Assembly (NCBI RefSeq): GCF_002979555.1
Contig: NZ_PCOZ01000004.1
Coordinates: forward strand, 310,001-374,000
Reading direction: 5' to 3'
Origin: Pseudomonas sp. MYb60
GTDB taxonomy: Bacteria; Pseudomonadota; Gammaproteobacteria; Pseudomonadales; Pseudomonadaceae
DNA length: 64,000 nucleotides
This document shows, in pieces, positions 49,634 through 59,090 of this stretch (position 1 is the stretch's first letter; every line of letters starts with the position of its first letter). Under the pieces are notes generated by a model. The model was not told the origin of the DNA. It did not search any database and saw only the letters and a program-made list of their open reading frames with translations. The position numbers and the translations under genes are program-made.

Positions 49634-50347
49634 TTAAAGCGGTACGCCGAGACGATTGGCGACTTCTTCGTAGGCTTCGATGACGTCACCGAGGCCCTGG
49701 CGGAAGCGGTCTTTGTCCATCTTCTTCTTGGTGTCCTTGTCCCACAGGCGGCAGCCGTCCGGGCTGAATTCGTCGCCCAGGACGATGGAGCCGTCGTGGA
49801 ATACGCCGAATTCGAGCTTGAAGTCCACCAGCAGCAGGCCGGCGTCGTCGAACAGCTTGCTCAGCACGTCGTTGACCTTGAGGGACAACTCCTTCATGCG
49901 CGCCAGTTGCTCAGCGGTGCCCCAGCCGAATGCCACCACGTGGGATTCGTTGATGAACGGGTCGCCCTTGGCGTCGTCCTTCAGGAACAGTTCGAAGGTG
50001 TAAGGGTTGAGCTTGAGACCTTCCTCAACGCCCAAACGCTTGACCAGGCTGCCGGCCGCGTAGTTACGCACGACGCATTCCACCGGGATCATGTCGAGCT
50101 TCTTGACCAGGCATTCGTTGTCGCCCAGCAGCTGGTCGAATTGGGTCGGAATACCGGCCTCTTCGAGCTTCTGCATGATGAAGGCGTTGAACTTGTTGTT
50201 CACCATGCCCTTGCGATCAAGTTGTTCGATGCGCTTGCCGTCGAACGCCGAAGTGTCGTTGCGAAACAGCAGGATCAGGCGGTTGGCGTCGTCGGTCTTG
50301 TACACCGACTTGGCTTTGCCGCGGTAGAGTTCTTCACGTTTTTCCAT
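49634..50347 (-). CDS. purC: phosphoribosylaminoimidazole-succinocarboxamide synthase (SAICAR synthetase)
   Basis: Catalyses the ATP-dependent joining of aspartate to CAIR in purine synthesis. The 237-residue length matches PurC. Motifs are [20 protein letters not shown] (nucleotide site), [12 protein letters not shown], and [13 protein letters not shown], with LVDFKLEFG and [13 protein letters not shown] near the C-terminus. The ATG follows GGAG. It forms a minus-strand block with the MBL gene, bamC and dapA, as in other pseudomonads. Confidence 0.97.
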   Translation of the reverse strand: MEKREELYRGKAKSVYKTDDANRLILLFRNDTSAFDGKRIEQLDRKGMVNNKFNAFIMQKLEEAGIPTQFDQLLGDNECLVKKLDMIPVECVVRNYAAGSLVKRLGVEEGLKLNPYTFELFLKDDAKGDPFINESHVVAFGWGTAEQLARMKELSLKVNDVLSKLFDDAGLLLVDFKLEFGVFHDGSIVLGDEFSPDGCRLWDKDTKKKMDKDRFRQGLGDVIEAYEEVANRLGVPL

Positions 50348-50374
50348 GATGGGCTCCGCTTGCTAAAAGGTGGG

Positions 50375-51133
50375 CTAGGCGATGTGTCGCCAGTCGAGCC
50401 CTGAATCTTGATCGGCCAGTTGCAGCCAGTCCGGGTCGCACCCGAGGGTGTCGACAAAACATTGCCGGGCAAGCTGCGGCAGGTTGTTCTTGCTGCTCAG
50501 GTGGGCCAGGACCAGGTGTTGCAGGTCTTGCCAGCCCAACTCATACACCAGGTACGCCGCCTGGTGGTTGTTCAAATGTCCCAGTTCGCCGCCCACCCGC
50601 TGCTTGAGAAAGCGAGGGTAATGACCGCGAGCCAGCAGGTCCCGGCAGTGGTTGGACTCGATCATCAATGCATCGAGGTCGCGGTAACCGTCCAGCACCT
50701 TTGCGCAATACGAACCCAGGTCGGTCAGCACGCCGAAACGCCGCTCACCGTCGCTGAACACGTATTGCGTCGGTTCCTGAGCATCATGCGCGACGGCAAT
50801 CACATCGACACTCAAGGCACCGATGTGCAACTGCTCGCCACCGGCCAGGAAACCTGCAGGTTCAATGGGTTTGCGCATCCCGCGCAACGTGCCGCGACTG
50901 AGGTATACCGGAAGATTGTAGCGCCGAGACAGCAAACCCACGCCATGCACGTGATCGGCATGTTCGTGGGTCACCAGAATCGCGCTCAGCTGCGAGGGGT
51001 GAACCCCCAGGCGCAGCAGGCGCCGCTCGGTTTCCCTCAGCGAGAAACCACAATCCACCAGCACATACGTGTCGTCATGTGCGACCAGCGTGCCGTTCCC
51101 TTGGCTACCGCTGCCGAGAACGGCAAAACGCAT
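50375..51133 (-). CDS. MBL-fold metallo-hydrolase (YycJ/PhnP-like)
   Basis: A 252-residue cytoplasmic metallo-beta-lactamase-fold protein. The full metal motif H56-x-H58-x-D60-H61 is present in VTHEHADHVHG, with AHD and HLSSKNN later. It resembles YycJ/WalJ, thought to be exonuclease or phosphodiesterase-like hydrolases. In pseudomonads it commonly sits between purC and bamC, as here. It is four nt downstream of bamC, so an operon is likely. Confidence 0.88.
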   Translation of the reverse strand: MRFAVLGSGSQGNGTLVAHDDTYVLVDCGFSLRETERRLLRLGVHPSQLSAILVTHEHADHVHGVGLLSRRYNLPVYLSRGTLRGMRKPIEPAGFLAGGEQLHIGALSVDVIAVAHDAQEPTQYVFSDGERRFGVLTDLGSYCAKVLDGYRDLDALMIESNHCRDLLARGHYPRFLKQRVGGELGHLNNHQAAYLVYELGWQDLQHLVLAHLSSKNNLPQLARQCFVDTLGCDPDWLQLADQDSGLDWRHIA

Positions 51134-51137
51134 CGGA

Positions 51138-52253
51138 TCAGCCCAGGTTGTCCTGAATCACGCCCAACACCTTGCGCGCTGTTTCAGCTGGCGCCACGGT
51201 GTTGATGTTCTTCTCGACCGTCACCTGCACGCTTTCGCCAACCTTGCTCAAACGAACCTGGTAACGCTCGGCACGGGTTTCGACCTCTTCCTTGGTTGGC
51301 GCACTGCCAAACAGCTTGCCGAAGAAACCTGGCTCGTCGTCCTTGCGCTCGGCTTTTTCCGCCACGTTGATGTAGTACAGGCCCAGGCTGCGGTTGATGT
51401 CTTCAACACGCCACGGGCCTTGTTCCAGGGCGCGACCAACGCTGGCCCAGGCACGGTCCAGGTCTTCACCGAGGTTCAGCACCACGTTGCCGCTGCCGTC
51501 TTCGGTGAGGCTGACGCGGCTCGGGGTGTCGTAATCACGCGCGGCGAGCAGGGAAACCGAACCGCCCTTCTCGGAAATACGGCTCATGCTGGCCAGCATC
51601 TCGTCGACCAATGCCGAATCGACACCGGTGTTGACCGAACGGTTGGTGAAATCGACGTTGGCGGTGCTGCCGGCAGGACGCTCGGCACTGACCACATAGA
51701 CTTCACTGGTGTTGCGCTGCACGCCCGGCTCGATGCGCACACGCACACGGGCTTCGCTGTCGGCGGCGACACCACCGGCTTGCAGGCGCTTGGCCATGGT
51801 GGCGGACAGCTCGCTGCCCTGCTGCCACGCGGTGGTGAATTCACCGGTCTGCGGGCGCTGCTCGTCGATGCGGAAACCGTTGTCCTGGAAGAACTGCACG
51901 GCCACCGGCCAGACTTCGGCGGGCGGGCGCTGGGCTACGATCCAGCGCGAGTCACCGCTTTTTTGCAGGCTGTAGTCGCTGGCATCCGCCACGGCCGAGA
52001 TCGGCTGAGGACGCGGCACGATGTACTCACCCTTGGTGGTGTCGTCGGCGACGTTGCGCGGGATCGGCAGCAACGGGTCAAGGCGCTTGGCGACGTTGAC
52101 GCCCGCTGGCAATTCCATCGGTTTGCTGGGTTGTGCTTCCAGGTAATCGCTGCCGCGGTCACGGAAGTAGCCTTCCGGGCCCCAGATCCAACCGCAGCCA
52201 CTGGTGCTGGAGATAATCAAGGCAAGTGCGGAAAGTCCGGCCAATCGCTTCAT
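51138..52253 (-). CDS. bamC: outer membrane assembly lipoprotein BamC
   Basis: A lipoprotein of the BAM complex, which inserts beta-barrel proteins into the outer membrane. It has 371 residues; the signal peptide ends in the lipobox SSTSGC with Cys20 as the lipidated residue. The unstructured N-terminal part is followed by two helix-grip domains (about 100-220 and 240-370). It lies directly downstream of dapA (17 nt), the standard dapA-bamC order. Confidence 0.93.
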   Translation of the reverse strand: MKRLAGLSALALIISSTSGCGWIWGPEGYFRDRGSDYLEAQPSKPMELPAGVNVAKRLDPLLPIPRNVADDTTKGEYIVPRPQPISAVADASDYSLQKSGDSRWIVAQRPPAEVWPVAVQFFQDNGFRIDEQRPQTGEFTTAWQQGSELSATMAKRLQAGGVAADSEARVRVRIEPGVQRNTSEVYVVSAERPAGSTANVDFTNRSVNTGVDSALVDEMLASMSRISEKGGSVSLLAARDYDTPSRVSLTEDGSGNVVLNLGEDLDRAWASVGRALEQGPWRVEDINRSLGLYYINVAEKAERKDDEPGFFGKLFGSAPTKEEVETRAERYQVRLSKVGESVQVTVEKNINTVAPAETARKVLGVIQDNLG

Positions 52254-52270
52254 GCGTAGTGCTTCCTCAA

Positions 52271-53149
52271 TTAAACCAGGACGCCGGACTGGCGCAGGGC
52301 CTGTCGCAGCGGTTCGTGACAGGCTTCGCTGAGACGGGTGAGCGGCAGACGGATACCGTCCGGCATCATGCCCATTTCAGTCAGTGCCCATTTCACGGGA
52401 ATAGGGTTGGATTCGATAAACAGTGTCTTGTTGAGCGGCATCAGCTTCTCGTTGATCGCGCGAGCGGTCACGGCATCACCGGCGATGGCGGCGGCGCACA
52501 TTTCGCTCATGGCACGCGGGGCCACGTTCGCGGTCACGGAGATGTTGCCCTTGCCGCCCAGCAGGATCAGCTCGACAGCGGTGGCGTCGTCACCGGAATA
52601 CAGCAGGAAATCGCTGTTCACACCGGCCAGGATGTCCTTGGCGCGCTGCAGGTCGCCAGTGGCTTCCTTGATGCCGATGATGTTCGGCACGGTGGACAGG
52701 CGGATCACGGTCGCGGCCTGCATGTCGCACGCGGTGCGGCCCGGTACGTTATAGAGGATCTGCGGGATATCGACCGCTTCGGCGATGGTGCGAAAGTGCT
52801 GGTACAGGCCTTCCTGGGTCGGCTTGTTGTAGTACGGGGTCACCAGCAGGCAGGCATCGGCGCCGGCCTTCTTGGCGTTCTTGGTCAGCTCGATCGCCTC
52901 ACGCGTCGAGTTGGCGCCCGTACCGGCGATCACGGCGATGCGGCCCGCGACGCGCTTGACCACGAATTCGATGACCTGGATGTGTTCTTCCACATCAAGC
53001 GTGGCCGATTCACCGGTGGTGCCGACCGCCACGATGGCGTTGGTGCCTTCTTGCAGGTGGAAGTCCACCAGTTTGCCAAGGCTGTCCCAGTCGAGATGAC
53101 CTTGTGCATCCATGGGTGTGACCAGTGCCACCATACTGCCCGCAATCAT
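52271..53149 (-). CDS. dapA: 4-hydroxy-tetrahydrodipicolinate synthase
   Basis: Condenses pyruvate with aspartate semialdehyde in lysine and diaminopimelate synthesis. It has 292 residues and a TIM-barrel fold. The Schiff-base lysine is K161 in IIGIKEATGD; Y133 (ILYNVPGRTACD) and T44/T45 (GTTGES) complete the catalytic triad. ATG 53149 (MIAGSMVALVTPM) is chosen. GcvR diverges from it across a 273-nt gap with a CGATAC/GTATCG hairpin but no other gene. Confidence 0.97.
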   Translation of the reverse strand: MIAGSMVALVTPMDAQGHLDWDSLGKLVDFHLQEGTNAIVAVGTTGESATLDVEEHIQVIEFVVKRVAGRIAVIAGTGANSTREAIELTKNAKKAGADACLLVTPYYNKPTQEGLYQHFRTIAEAVDIPQILYNVPGRTACDMQAATVIRLSTVPNIIGIKEATGDLQRAKDILAGVNSDFLLYSGDDATAVELILLGGKGNISVTANVAPRAMSEMCAAAIAGDAVTARAINEKLMPLNKTLFIESNPIPVKWALTEMGMMPDGIRLPLTRLSEACHEPLRQALRQSGVLV

Positions 53150-53422
53150 GCAACCGCTCCTGCCGGAAAAAGAGAGCCGTAATGGTACTGGCGCCAAGAT
53201 GCTTGCACAAGCAAAGTACCGCCTGTGGATGCGTTATGAGGCAACTAAACGACGGGCAATGCCATCATTGGGCCAAAGCGGGTCCTGACGCACGCTGAAA
53301 TCAGACCGATCACGCAATGAAAACGCCACCTCCTAGCCCTTGGCGATGGTTTTCGCTACCCTTCATCCTTTGATCGATACGGGTTACACAGTATCGACCG
53401 CTCATCGCTTTAGGAAGGCTGC

Positions 53423-53983
53423 ATGTCCACCCCCACAGTTCGCGAACAATTCCTTGTTATCAGTGCCCTCGGCGCCAACCCCATGGAGCTGACCAACGTC
53501 CTGTGCCGCGCCAGCCATGAGAACCGCTGCGCCGTCGTGACCTCCCGCCTGACCCGCCATGGCGAGTGCAGCGCACTGGTCCTGCAGATCTCTGGCTCCT
53601 GGGATGCCCTGGCGCGCCTGGAAACCGGCCTGCCCGGCCTGGCCAAGAAACACAATTTCACCGTCAACGTGGTGCGCAGCGCGGCCCTGGAAAATCGCCC
53701 GCAAGCCCTGCCTTACGTGGCCTACGTCAGCTCGGCCTACCGTTCGGACATCGTCAACGAGCTGTGCCAGTTCTTCATCGACCACAACGTCGAGCTGGAG
53801 AACCTGACCTGCGACACCTACCAGGCCCCGCAAACCGGCGGCACCATGCTCAACGCCACGTTCACCGTGACCTTGCCGGCAGGTGTGCAGATCAGTTGGC
53901 TGCGCGACCAGTTCCTGGACTTCGCCGACGCACTGAACCTCGACGCACTGATCGAGCCATGGCGCCCACAGAACCCAATGTAA
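53423..53983 (+). CDS. gcvR: glycine cleavage system regulator, ACT-domain protein
   Basis: A 186-residue cytoplasmic protein made of two ACT domains (about 8-85 and 95-178). EQFLVISALGANPMELTNVL and YVAYVSSAYRSDIVNELCQF are the first strands and helices of each. It matches GcvR, which modulates GcvA in E. coli; the function in Pseudomonas is less clear. The bcp gene begins ten nt downstream and is probably co-transcribed. Confidence 0.87.
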   Translation: MSTPTVREQFLVISALGANPMELTNVLCRASHENRCAVVTSRLTRHGECSALVLQISGSWDALARLETGLPGLAKKHNFTVNVVRSAALENRPQALPYVAYVSSAYRSDIVNELCQFFIDHNVELENLTCDTYQAPQTGGTMLNATFTVTLPAGVQISWLRDQFLDFADALNLDALIEPWRPQNPM

Positions 53984-53993
53984 GGAAGTTTTC

Positions 53994-54467
53994 ATGGCGG
54001 TAGTCATCGATAAACCGGTTGCCGATTTCGAAGCCCAGGCCACCAGCGGTCAGACCTTCAGCCTCGCGGCGCTCAAGGGCAAGCAAGTGGTCATCTACTT
54101 CTACCCCAAGGACAGCACGCCGGGCTGCACCACTGAAGGCCAGGGCTTTCGTGACCAGTACGCGGCGTTCCAGGCCGCCAACACCGAAGTGTTCGGCGTC
54201 TCGCGCGACAGCCTTAAGTCTCACGAGAACTTCAAGGCCAAGCAGTCATTCCCCTTCGAGCTGATCAGCGACAAGGACGAAGCCGTTTGCCAACTGTTCG
54301 ATGTGATCAAGCTCAAGAAGCTCTACGGCAAGGAATACTTGGGCGTGGATCGCAGCACCTTCCTCATCGACAAGGATGGCGTGCTGCGCCAGGAATGGCG
54401 TGGCGTGAAGGTGCCGGGCCATGTGGACGCCGTTTTAGCGGCGGCGCAGGCTTTGAACAAGGCCTGA
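53994..54467 (+). CDS. bcp: thiol peroxidase, Bcp/PrxQ family
   Basis: A thioredoxin-dependent peroxidase of 157 residues that reduces H2O2 and organic hydroperoxides. The peroxidatic cysteine is C45 in KDSTPGCTTEG. The resolving Cys50 of E. coli Bcp is replaced by Gln; the only other cysteine is C99 (DEAVCQLFD), so the catalytic cycle may be 1-Cys or use C99. It follows gcvR by ten nt (AAGGAAG ribosome site). Confidence 0.93.
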   Translation: MAVVIDKPVADFEAQATSGQTFSLAALKGKQVVIYFYPKDSTPGCTTEGQGFRDQYAAFQAANTEVFGVSRDSLKSHENFKAKQSFPFELISDKDEAVCQLFDVIKLKKLYGKEYLGVDRSTFLIDKDGVLRQEWRGVKVPGHVDAVLAAAQALNKA

Positions 54468-54480
54468 ATTTGCCAAACAC

Positions 54481-54580
54481 CTGCAGGAGCAGCTTGCTCG
54501 CGAAAAACCTGAGAGCGCCGCGGACATTCAGCCTGCGCGCGTTATCGTTGACGATTTTCGCGAGCCAGCGCACGCCTACA
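54481..54580. repeat. diverged REPIN between bcp and the PerM-type gene
   Basis: Left half: CTGCAGGAGCAGCTTGCTCG; right half: CGAGCCAGCGCACGCCTACA. It has the same length and internal ATCGTTGACG as the REPIN at 6231-6330 but with eroded arms. The right end supplies the TAG stop codon of the convergent transporter gene. Confidence 0.75.
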
Positions 54581-55646
54581 ACAGCGGTGCAACGACCGGC
54601 TCCTGCCGTGGCCACGCATCCAGCACCGCCTTGAACAGCGTCGCCAGCGGGATCGCAAAAAACACCCCCCAGAATCCCCACAGCCCGCCAAACAACAACA
54701 CCGCGCAGATGATCGCCACCGGGTGCAGGTTGACCGCTTCCGAAAACAGCAGCGGCACCAGTACGTTGCCATCCAGGGTCTGGATGATCCCGTACACCGC
54801 CATCAGGTAGATGAACTGGTCGCTCCAGCCCCACTGGAACAGTGCGATCAAGGTCACGGGAACGGTCACCACCACCGCGCCGACATACGGCACCACCACC
54901 GAGATACCCACCAGCAATGCCAGCAGCGCGGCGTAGTTGAGGTCCAGGGCAATGAAAGCGATGTAGGTGACGCCGCCGCAGATGATGATCTCGATCACCT
55001 TGCCACGAATGTAGTTGGCAATCTGCCGGTTCATTTCCTCTGCCACGCGGGTGATCAACGCGCGCTCACGTGGCAGGTAGCCACGCACCCAGCGACCGAT
55101 CATGGCGCGGTCCTTGAGAAAGAAGAACACCAGGATCGGCACCAGCACCAGGTAGATCATGATGTTGACCAGCAATGGCAGGCTGGACAGGGAAAAGGTC
55201 AACGCCCATTGTCCGAATTTTCCGATCTCGCCGCGTGCCACTTCGATGGCTTGCAACACCTGCTCATCCGATACCAGGTGCGGGTAGCGTTCCGGCAACA
55301 ACAGCAACAGGGATTGCCACTTGGCGAGCATGCCCGGCAGTTCGTTGAACAACGTGATCAGCTGGTGCCACAGCAGGGGCAGCACCACCACGATAAACAG
55401 CACCAGCAAGCCCATGAACAAGGCGAACACCAACCCCACCGCCGCCCCGCCCGGCAGGCGCAAGCGTTCCAGTGTCGTGACCAGCCCCTGCATCAGGTAG
55501 GCCAGCACCATCCCCGCCAGCACGGGCGCCAGCATGCCGCCCAAGGTGAGGACGGCGGTGAACGCCAGAAACAGCAGGACCGCGAGCACCACCGCTTCTT
55601 CATCCGAGAAGTAGCGCTGGATCCAGTCTCGTAACACTTTGAACAT
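54576..55646 (-). CDS. AI-2E/PerM-family membrane protein
   Basis: A 356-residue integral membrane protein with about seven hydrophobic segments, of the AI-2E (PerM, TqsA-like) family. VFFFLKDRAMIGRWVRGYLP and RQIANYIRGKVIEIIICGGV are the conserved loop, and a motif near the C-terminus reads DGNVLVPLLFSEAVNLHPV. Family members transport autoinducer-2, ions or are unknown; the substrate here is not evident. ATG 55646 has GAGGTTG before it. The stop codon TAG is contributed by the REP at 54480-54580. Confidence 0.87.
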   Translation of the reverse strand: MFKVLRDWIQRYFSDEEAVVLAVLLFLAFTAVLTLGGMLAPVLAGMVLAYLMQGLVTTLERLRLPGGAAVGLVFALFMGLLVLFIVVVLPLLWHQLITLFNELPGMLAKWQSLLLLLPERYPHLVSDEQVLQAIEVARGEIGKFGQWALTFSLSSLPLLVNIMIYLVLVPILVFFFLKDRAMIGRWVRGYLPRERALITRVAEEMNRQIANYIRGKVIEIIICGGVTYIAFIALDLNYAALLALLVGISVVVPYVGAVVVTVPVTLIALFQWGWSDQFIYLMAVYGIIQTLDGNVLVPLLFSEAVNLHPVAIICAVLLFGGLWGFWGVFFAIPLATLFKAVLDAWPRQEPVVAPLL

Positions 55647-55677
55647 CAATCAACCTCGGGTGGTAGGGGCAAACGGC

Positions 55678-55917
55678 TCAGGCCTTGCGCAACCAGTAAC
55701 GGTAGACGCCAGCGTCCTCTTCTTCTCGCAGCAAGGTGTGACCGGCCAATTTGGCAAATGTCCGGAAGTCGCGCTGGGAGCCCGCATCCGTGGCGATGAC
55801 CTTGAGCACCGCGCCACTCGCCAATCGATTGAGCTCCAGCTTGGCCTTGAGCAATGGCAACGGACAATTGAGGCCGCTGGCATCGAGTTCGGCATCGAAG
55901 GCTACAGCGTCGGTCAT
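55678..55917 (-). CDS. TusA-family sulfurtransferase-like protein
   Basis: A 79-residue TusA-like protein. The sulfur-carrier cysteine is C18 in LDASGLNCPLPLLKAKLEL, and the rest shows the short beta-alpha sandwich expected. TusA-like proteins relay sulfur for tRNA thiolation, molybdenum cofactor or other paths; a second tusA may exist elsewhere. It lies 31 nt upstream of the PerM gene and probably shares its promoter. ATG 55917 is well placed. Confidence 0.85.
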   Translation of the reverse strand: MTDAVAFDAELDASGLNCPLPLLKAKLELNRLASGAVLKVIATDAGSQRDFRTFAKLAGHTLLREEEDAGVYRYWLRKA

Positions 55918-56012
55918 GGTTCAGCTCCGGGTACAGGGATGGGCCGCTTAGAATATCTGGTCCGAAGCTCAGTGTCCGGCTACAGTAACCTCTTTGTCGA
56001 AAGGCTTTGTGC

Positions 56013-57446
56013 ATGACTTTTTTGCGCCCTACCCTGCTGACGCTGGCTTGCCTGCTGGCCTCCCCAGGCTTCGCTGACGACCTGCCGTCACTTGGCGACG
56101 CCAGTTCTGCCATTGTCTCGCCACAACAGGAATATCAGTTGGGCCGCGCCTGGCTGGCTTATCTGCGCGGCCAGGTCTCGCAACTCAACGACCCGCAGCT
56201 CAAGGACTATGTCGAAACCAGCGTTTACAAGCTGGTAGAGACCAGCCAGGTGAACGACCGACGCCTGGAATTCATCCTGATCAACAGCCCGCAACTGAAC
56301 GCCTTTGCCGCGCCGGGTGGAATTGTCGGGGTCAACGGCGGGCTGTTCCTCAATGCCCAGACCGAAGGCGAATACGCATCGGTACTGGCTCACGAACTCG
56401 CGCATTTGTCCCAGCGCCACTTCGCCCGTGGCGTGGAAGCGCAACAGCGCATGCAGATCCCGATGATGGCAGCCTTGCTCGGCGGCATCATTGCTGCAGC
56501 AGCGGGCGCAGGCGACGCGGGCATTGCGGCGATCGCCGGCAGCCAGGCTGCGGCCATCCAGGAACAGCGGCGCTTTTCCCGCCAGAACGAACAGGAAGCG
56601 GACCGCATCGGCATCCTCAACCTGGAGAAGGCCGGCTACGACCCACGCTCCATGCCGACCATGTTCGAACGCCTGATGCGCCAATACCGTTTCGACGCCA
56701 AGCCGCCGGAATTCCTGTTGACCCACCCGGTAACCGAGTCTCGCATCGCCGACACCCGTAACCGTGCCGAGCAGGCCAAGTCCGGCGGCAAGGAAGACAG
56801 CCTGCGCTATCAGCTGATTCGCGCGCGGGTGCAGTTGCAGTATGAAGACACTCCCGGCCTTGCCGCCAAACGCTTCCGCGCGCAACTGGACGAGAACCCG
56901 AAAAACGACGTGGCGCGCTACGGCCTGGCCATCGCCCAGATCAAGGGGTCGCAGTTCAAGGACGCGCGGGAAAACCTTGCCCCCCTGTTGGCCAAGGCGC
57001 CCAACGACATCACCTACAACCTGGCGCAGATCCAGCTGGACATGGACAACAATCGCCTGCCCGATGCCCAGCAACGCACCGACCGCCTGTTGACCCAATA
57101 CCCCGGCAACTACCCGCTGAACCAGGTGCGCGTGGACCTGCTGCTCAAGCAGAACCGCAACGTCGATGCCGAAAAGGCCTTGGACGGCCTGCTCAAGTCA
57201 CGCCCTGACGATCCGGACGTGTGGTACCAAGTGGCCGAGACGCGCGGCTTGTCCGGCAATATCATCGGCCTGCATCAGGCACGTGCTGAATACTTTGCCT
57301 TGGTGGGCGACTTCCAGCAGGCCATTCAACAGTTGGACTTTGCCAAACGTCGCGCCGGCAACAATTTCCCGTTGTCGTCGCGGATCGATGCACGTCAGCG
57401 TGAACTGATCGAACAGGAACGGCTGGTAAAGGGAATGATGAGCTAA
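56013..57446 (+). CDS. bepA: periplasmic M48 metalloprotease, BepA-like
   Basis: A 477-residue periplasmic protein with a signal peptide (about 1-21, ending GFA). The M48 zinc site is H127-E-L-A-H131 with the third ligand E195 in NEQEADRIG. A C-terminal TPR-rich region (about 270-470) follows, as in BepA, which degrades or matures stalled outer-membrane proteins such as LptD with the BAM complex. A strong terminator follows. TusA-like and bepA diverge. Confidence 0.9.
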   Translation: MTFLRPTLLTLACLLASPGFADDLPSLGDASSAIVSPQQEYQLGRAWLAYLRGQVSQLNDPQLKDYVETSVYKLVETSQVNDRRLEFILINSPQLNAFAAPGGIVGVNGGLFLNAQTEGEYASVLAHELAHLSQRHFARGVEAQQRMQIPMMAALLGGIIAAAAGAGDAGIAAIAGSQAAAIQEQRRFSRQNEQEADRIGILNLEKAGYDPRSMPTMFERLMRQYRFDAKPPEFLLTHPVTESRIADTRNRAEQAKSGGKEDSLRYQLIRARVQLQYEDTPGLAAKRFRAQLDENPKNDVARYGLAIAQIKGSQFKDARENLAPLLAKAPNDITYNLAQIQLDMDNNRLPDAQQRTDRLLTQYPGNYPLNQVRVDLLLKQNRNVDAEKALDGLLKSRPDDPDVWYQVAETRGLSGNIIGLHQARAEYFALVGDFQQAIQQLDFAKRRAGNNFPLSSRIDARQRELIEQERLVKGMMS

Positions 57447-57458
57447 ACCATCACCCAC

Positions 57459-57501
57459 TAAAAAGCCCCGCCCTCGTAGAACGAGAGCGGGGCTTTTTAG
57501 T
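57459..57501. terminator. bidirectional intrinsic terminator between bepA and mucD
   Basis: AAAAAGCCCCGCCCTCGT / AGA / ACGAGAGCGGGGCTTTTT: a long stem (one bulge) between A and T runs, 13 nt from the bepA stop and 12 nt from the mucD stop. Confidence 0.9.
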
Positions 57502-57512
57502 GAGCGGCGGGT

Positions 57513-58949
57513 TTACTCACTCAGCTTGAAAGTGATGAAACTGGCACGCCCCTGACGCAGCACACGCATCGACACCGTGCGGTTCTTCGGCAGCGCCTTG
57601 GCGATGTCGGCGAACTCTTTGGTGGTGTTGATGGCCTGATTGTTCAGGTGAGTGATGACGTCGCCAGGCTGCAGGCCGATCAGGGCCGCAGGACCATCCT
57701 GCACTTCCTTGATCACCACGCCGCCCTTGAGGTCGAAGCTCTTCTTCTGCTCGTCGGTCAACTCAACCACCGCGATCCCCAGGCGGTTGCTGCTGCGCTC
57801 GGCACCTGGCTTGGCGTTGCCCAGGGCATCCAGCGTCGCACCCTCTTCCGGGATCGCGCCAACGGTCAGCTCGACGTTCTGGCGCTTGCCTTCGCGGATC
57901 ACTTCCAGCTTGGCCTTGCTGCCAGCCTTGAGCGCGCCGACCAGATGCGGCAGGTCCGCCGACATGACGATAGGCTGACCATTCATGCTCAGGATCACAT
58001 CACCGACCTGCAGGCCACCCTTGGCTGCCGGGCCATCGTCCTGGATCTGCGCAACCAGGGCACCGGCCGGCTTGTCGAGGCCGAACGATTCAGCCAGGTC
58101 CTTGTTCACTTCCTGGATGACCACGCCCAACCAGCCACGACTGACTTTGCCGCCCGCCTTGAGTTGGTTGGAGACGTCCATGGCCACGTCGATCGGGATG
58201 GCGAACGAGACGCCCATGAAACCGCCGGAGCGGGTGTAGATCTGCGAGTTGATGCCGACCACTTCACCCGCCAGGTTGAACAGCGGACCACCGGAGTTGC
58301 CTGGGTTGATCGGCACGTCGGTCTGAATGAACGGCACGTAGTTTTCATTCGGCAGGCTGCGACCGATGGCGCTGACGATGCCCTGGGTGACGGTGTGGTC
58401 AAAGCCAAACGGCGAACCGATGGCGACCACCCACTGCCCGGCTTTCAAGTCCTGGGATTTGCCCAGCTTGAGCACCGGCAGGTCCTTGCCTTCGATCTTC
58501 AGCAAGGCCACGTCGGAGCGTGGGTCGGTGCCCACCAGCTTGGCTTTCAACTCACTGCGATCGGCCAGGCGTACAAGGATTTCGTCGGCGTCGGCAATCA
58601 CGTGGTTGTTGGTGAGGATGTAACCGTCCGGCGAGATGATGAAGCCCGAGCCCAGGGACTGTGCTTCACGCTGACCACCGCCGCCGCGCGGGGCGCGTGG
58701 TTGTGGCATGCCGCGCTCGAAGAATTCGCGCAGCATCGGCGGCAGGCCTTCGAGGTCGGGCATCTGCTGGTTGGAGACCTTGCGGTCCGGCAGTTTTTGC
58801 GTGGTACTGATATTCACCACGGCAGGCGAGGCCTGCTCGACCAATTGGGTGAAGTCAGGCAGCTCGGCCGCTTGCGCGGACACGGCCTGACCCAGCACCA
58901 ACACTGTGGCGACTATGGATAGGTAAGACTTCAAACGTGGTATCGACAT
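57513..58949 (-). CDS. mucD: HtrA/DegP-family periplasmic serine protease MucD
   Basis: Degrades misfolded envelope proteins and dampens AlgU activity. The 478-residue protein has a signal peptide (1-28), a trypsin-like domain with triad H116 (TNNHVIAD), D146 (RSDVAL) and S219 (NPGNSGGP), and two PDZ domains (about 270-360 and 380-475). ATG 58949 (MSIPRLKSYL) follows GGGAG. It is the last gene of the algU cluster but has its own candidate promoter and a 233-nt leader gap. Confidence 0.94.
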   Translation of the reverse strand: MSIPRLKSYLSIVATVLVLGQAVSAQAAELPDFTQLVEQASPAVVNISTTQKLPDRKVSNQQMPDLEGLPPMLREFFERGMPQPRAPRGGGGQREAQSLGSGFIISPDGYILTNNHVIADADEILVRLADRSELKAKLVGTDPRSDVALLKIEGKDLPVLKLGKSQDLKAGQWVVAIGSPFGFDHTVTQGIVSAIGRSLPNENYVPFIQTDVPINPGNSGGPLFNLAGEVVGINSQIYTRSGGFMGVSFAIPIDVAMDVSNQLKAGGKVSRGWLGVVIQEVNKDLAESFGLDKPAGALVAQIQDDGPAAKGGLQVGDVILSMNGQPIVMSADLPHLVGALKAGSKAKLEVIREGKRQNVELTVGAIPEEGATLDALGNAKPGAERSSNRLGIAVVELTDEQKKSFDLKGGVVIKEVQDGPAALIGLQPGDVITHLNNQAINTTKEFADIAKALPKNRTVSMRVLRQGRASFITFKLSE

Positions 58950-59019
58950 ACAGCTCCCGTTACGACGAGCAGGGTTGAGCGACAGGTTCAAGAAACGCCG
59001 AAAACTTCGACCGACATCT

Positions 59020-59034
59020 TTGTTCCGCGAACAA
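59020..59034 (-). promoter_or_regulatory. perfect dyad in the mucD leader
   Basis: TTGTTC-CGC-GAACAA, 6-bp arms around three bases, about 20 nt downstream of the predicted start of mucD transcription. Could be an operator or a short leader hairpin. Confidence 0.4.
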
Positions 59035-59061
59035 GGCAAAGCCAGAACCGACAGGCTCTGA

Positions 59062-59090
59062 CCTATAAAAAACATGAGAGTTTTTTGCAA
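59062..59090 (-). promoter_or_regulatory. candidate sigma-70 promoter of mucD
   Basis: On the minus strand TTGCAA (59090-59085), an exact 17-nt spacer and TATAGG (59067-59062), about 110 nt upstream of the mucD start. It lies in the place where mucC would be in P. aeruginosa. Confidence 0.5.

Noticed and set aside
53150..53422. A small RNA or gene in the dapA-gcvR gap
   Set aside because: Only a short CGATAC/GTATCG hairpin is present; no promoter-terminator pair or coding frame was seen.
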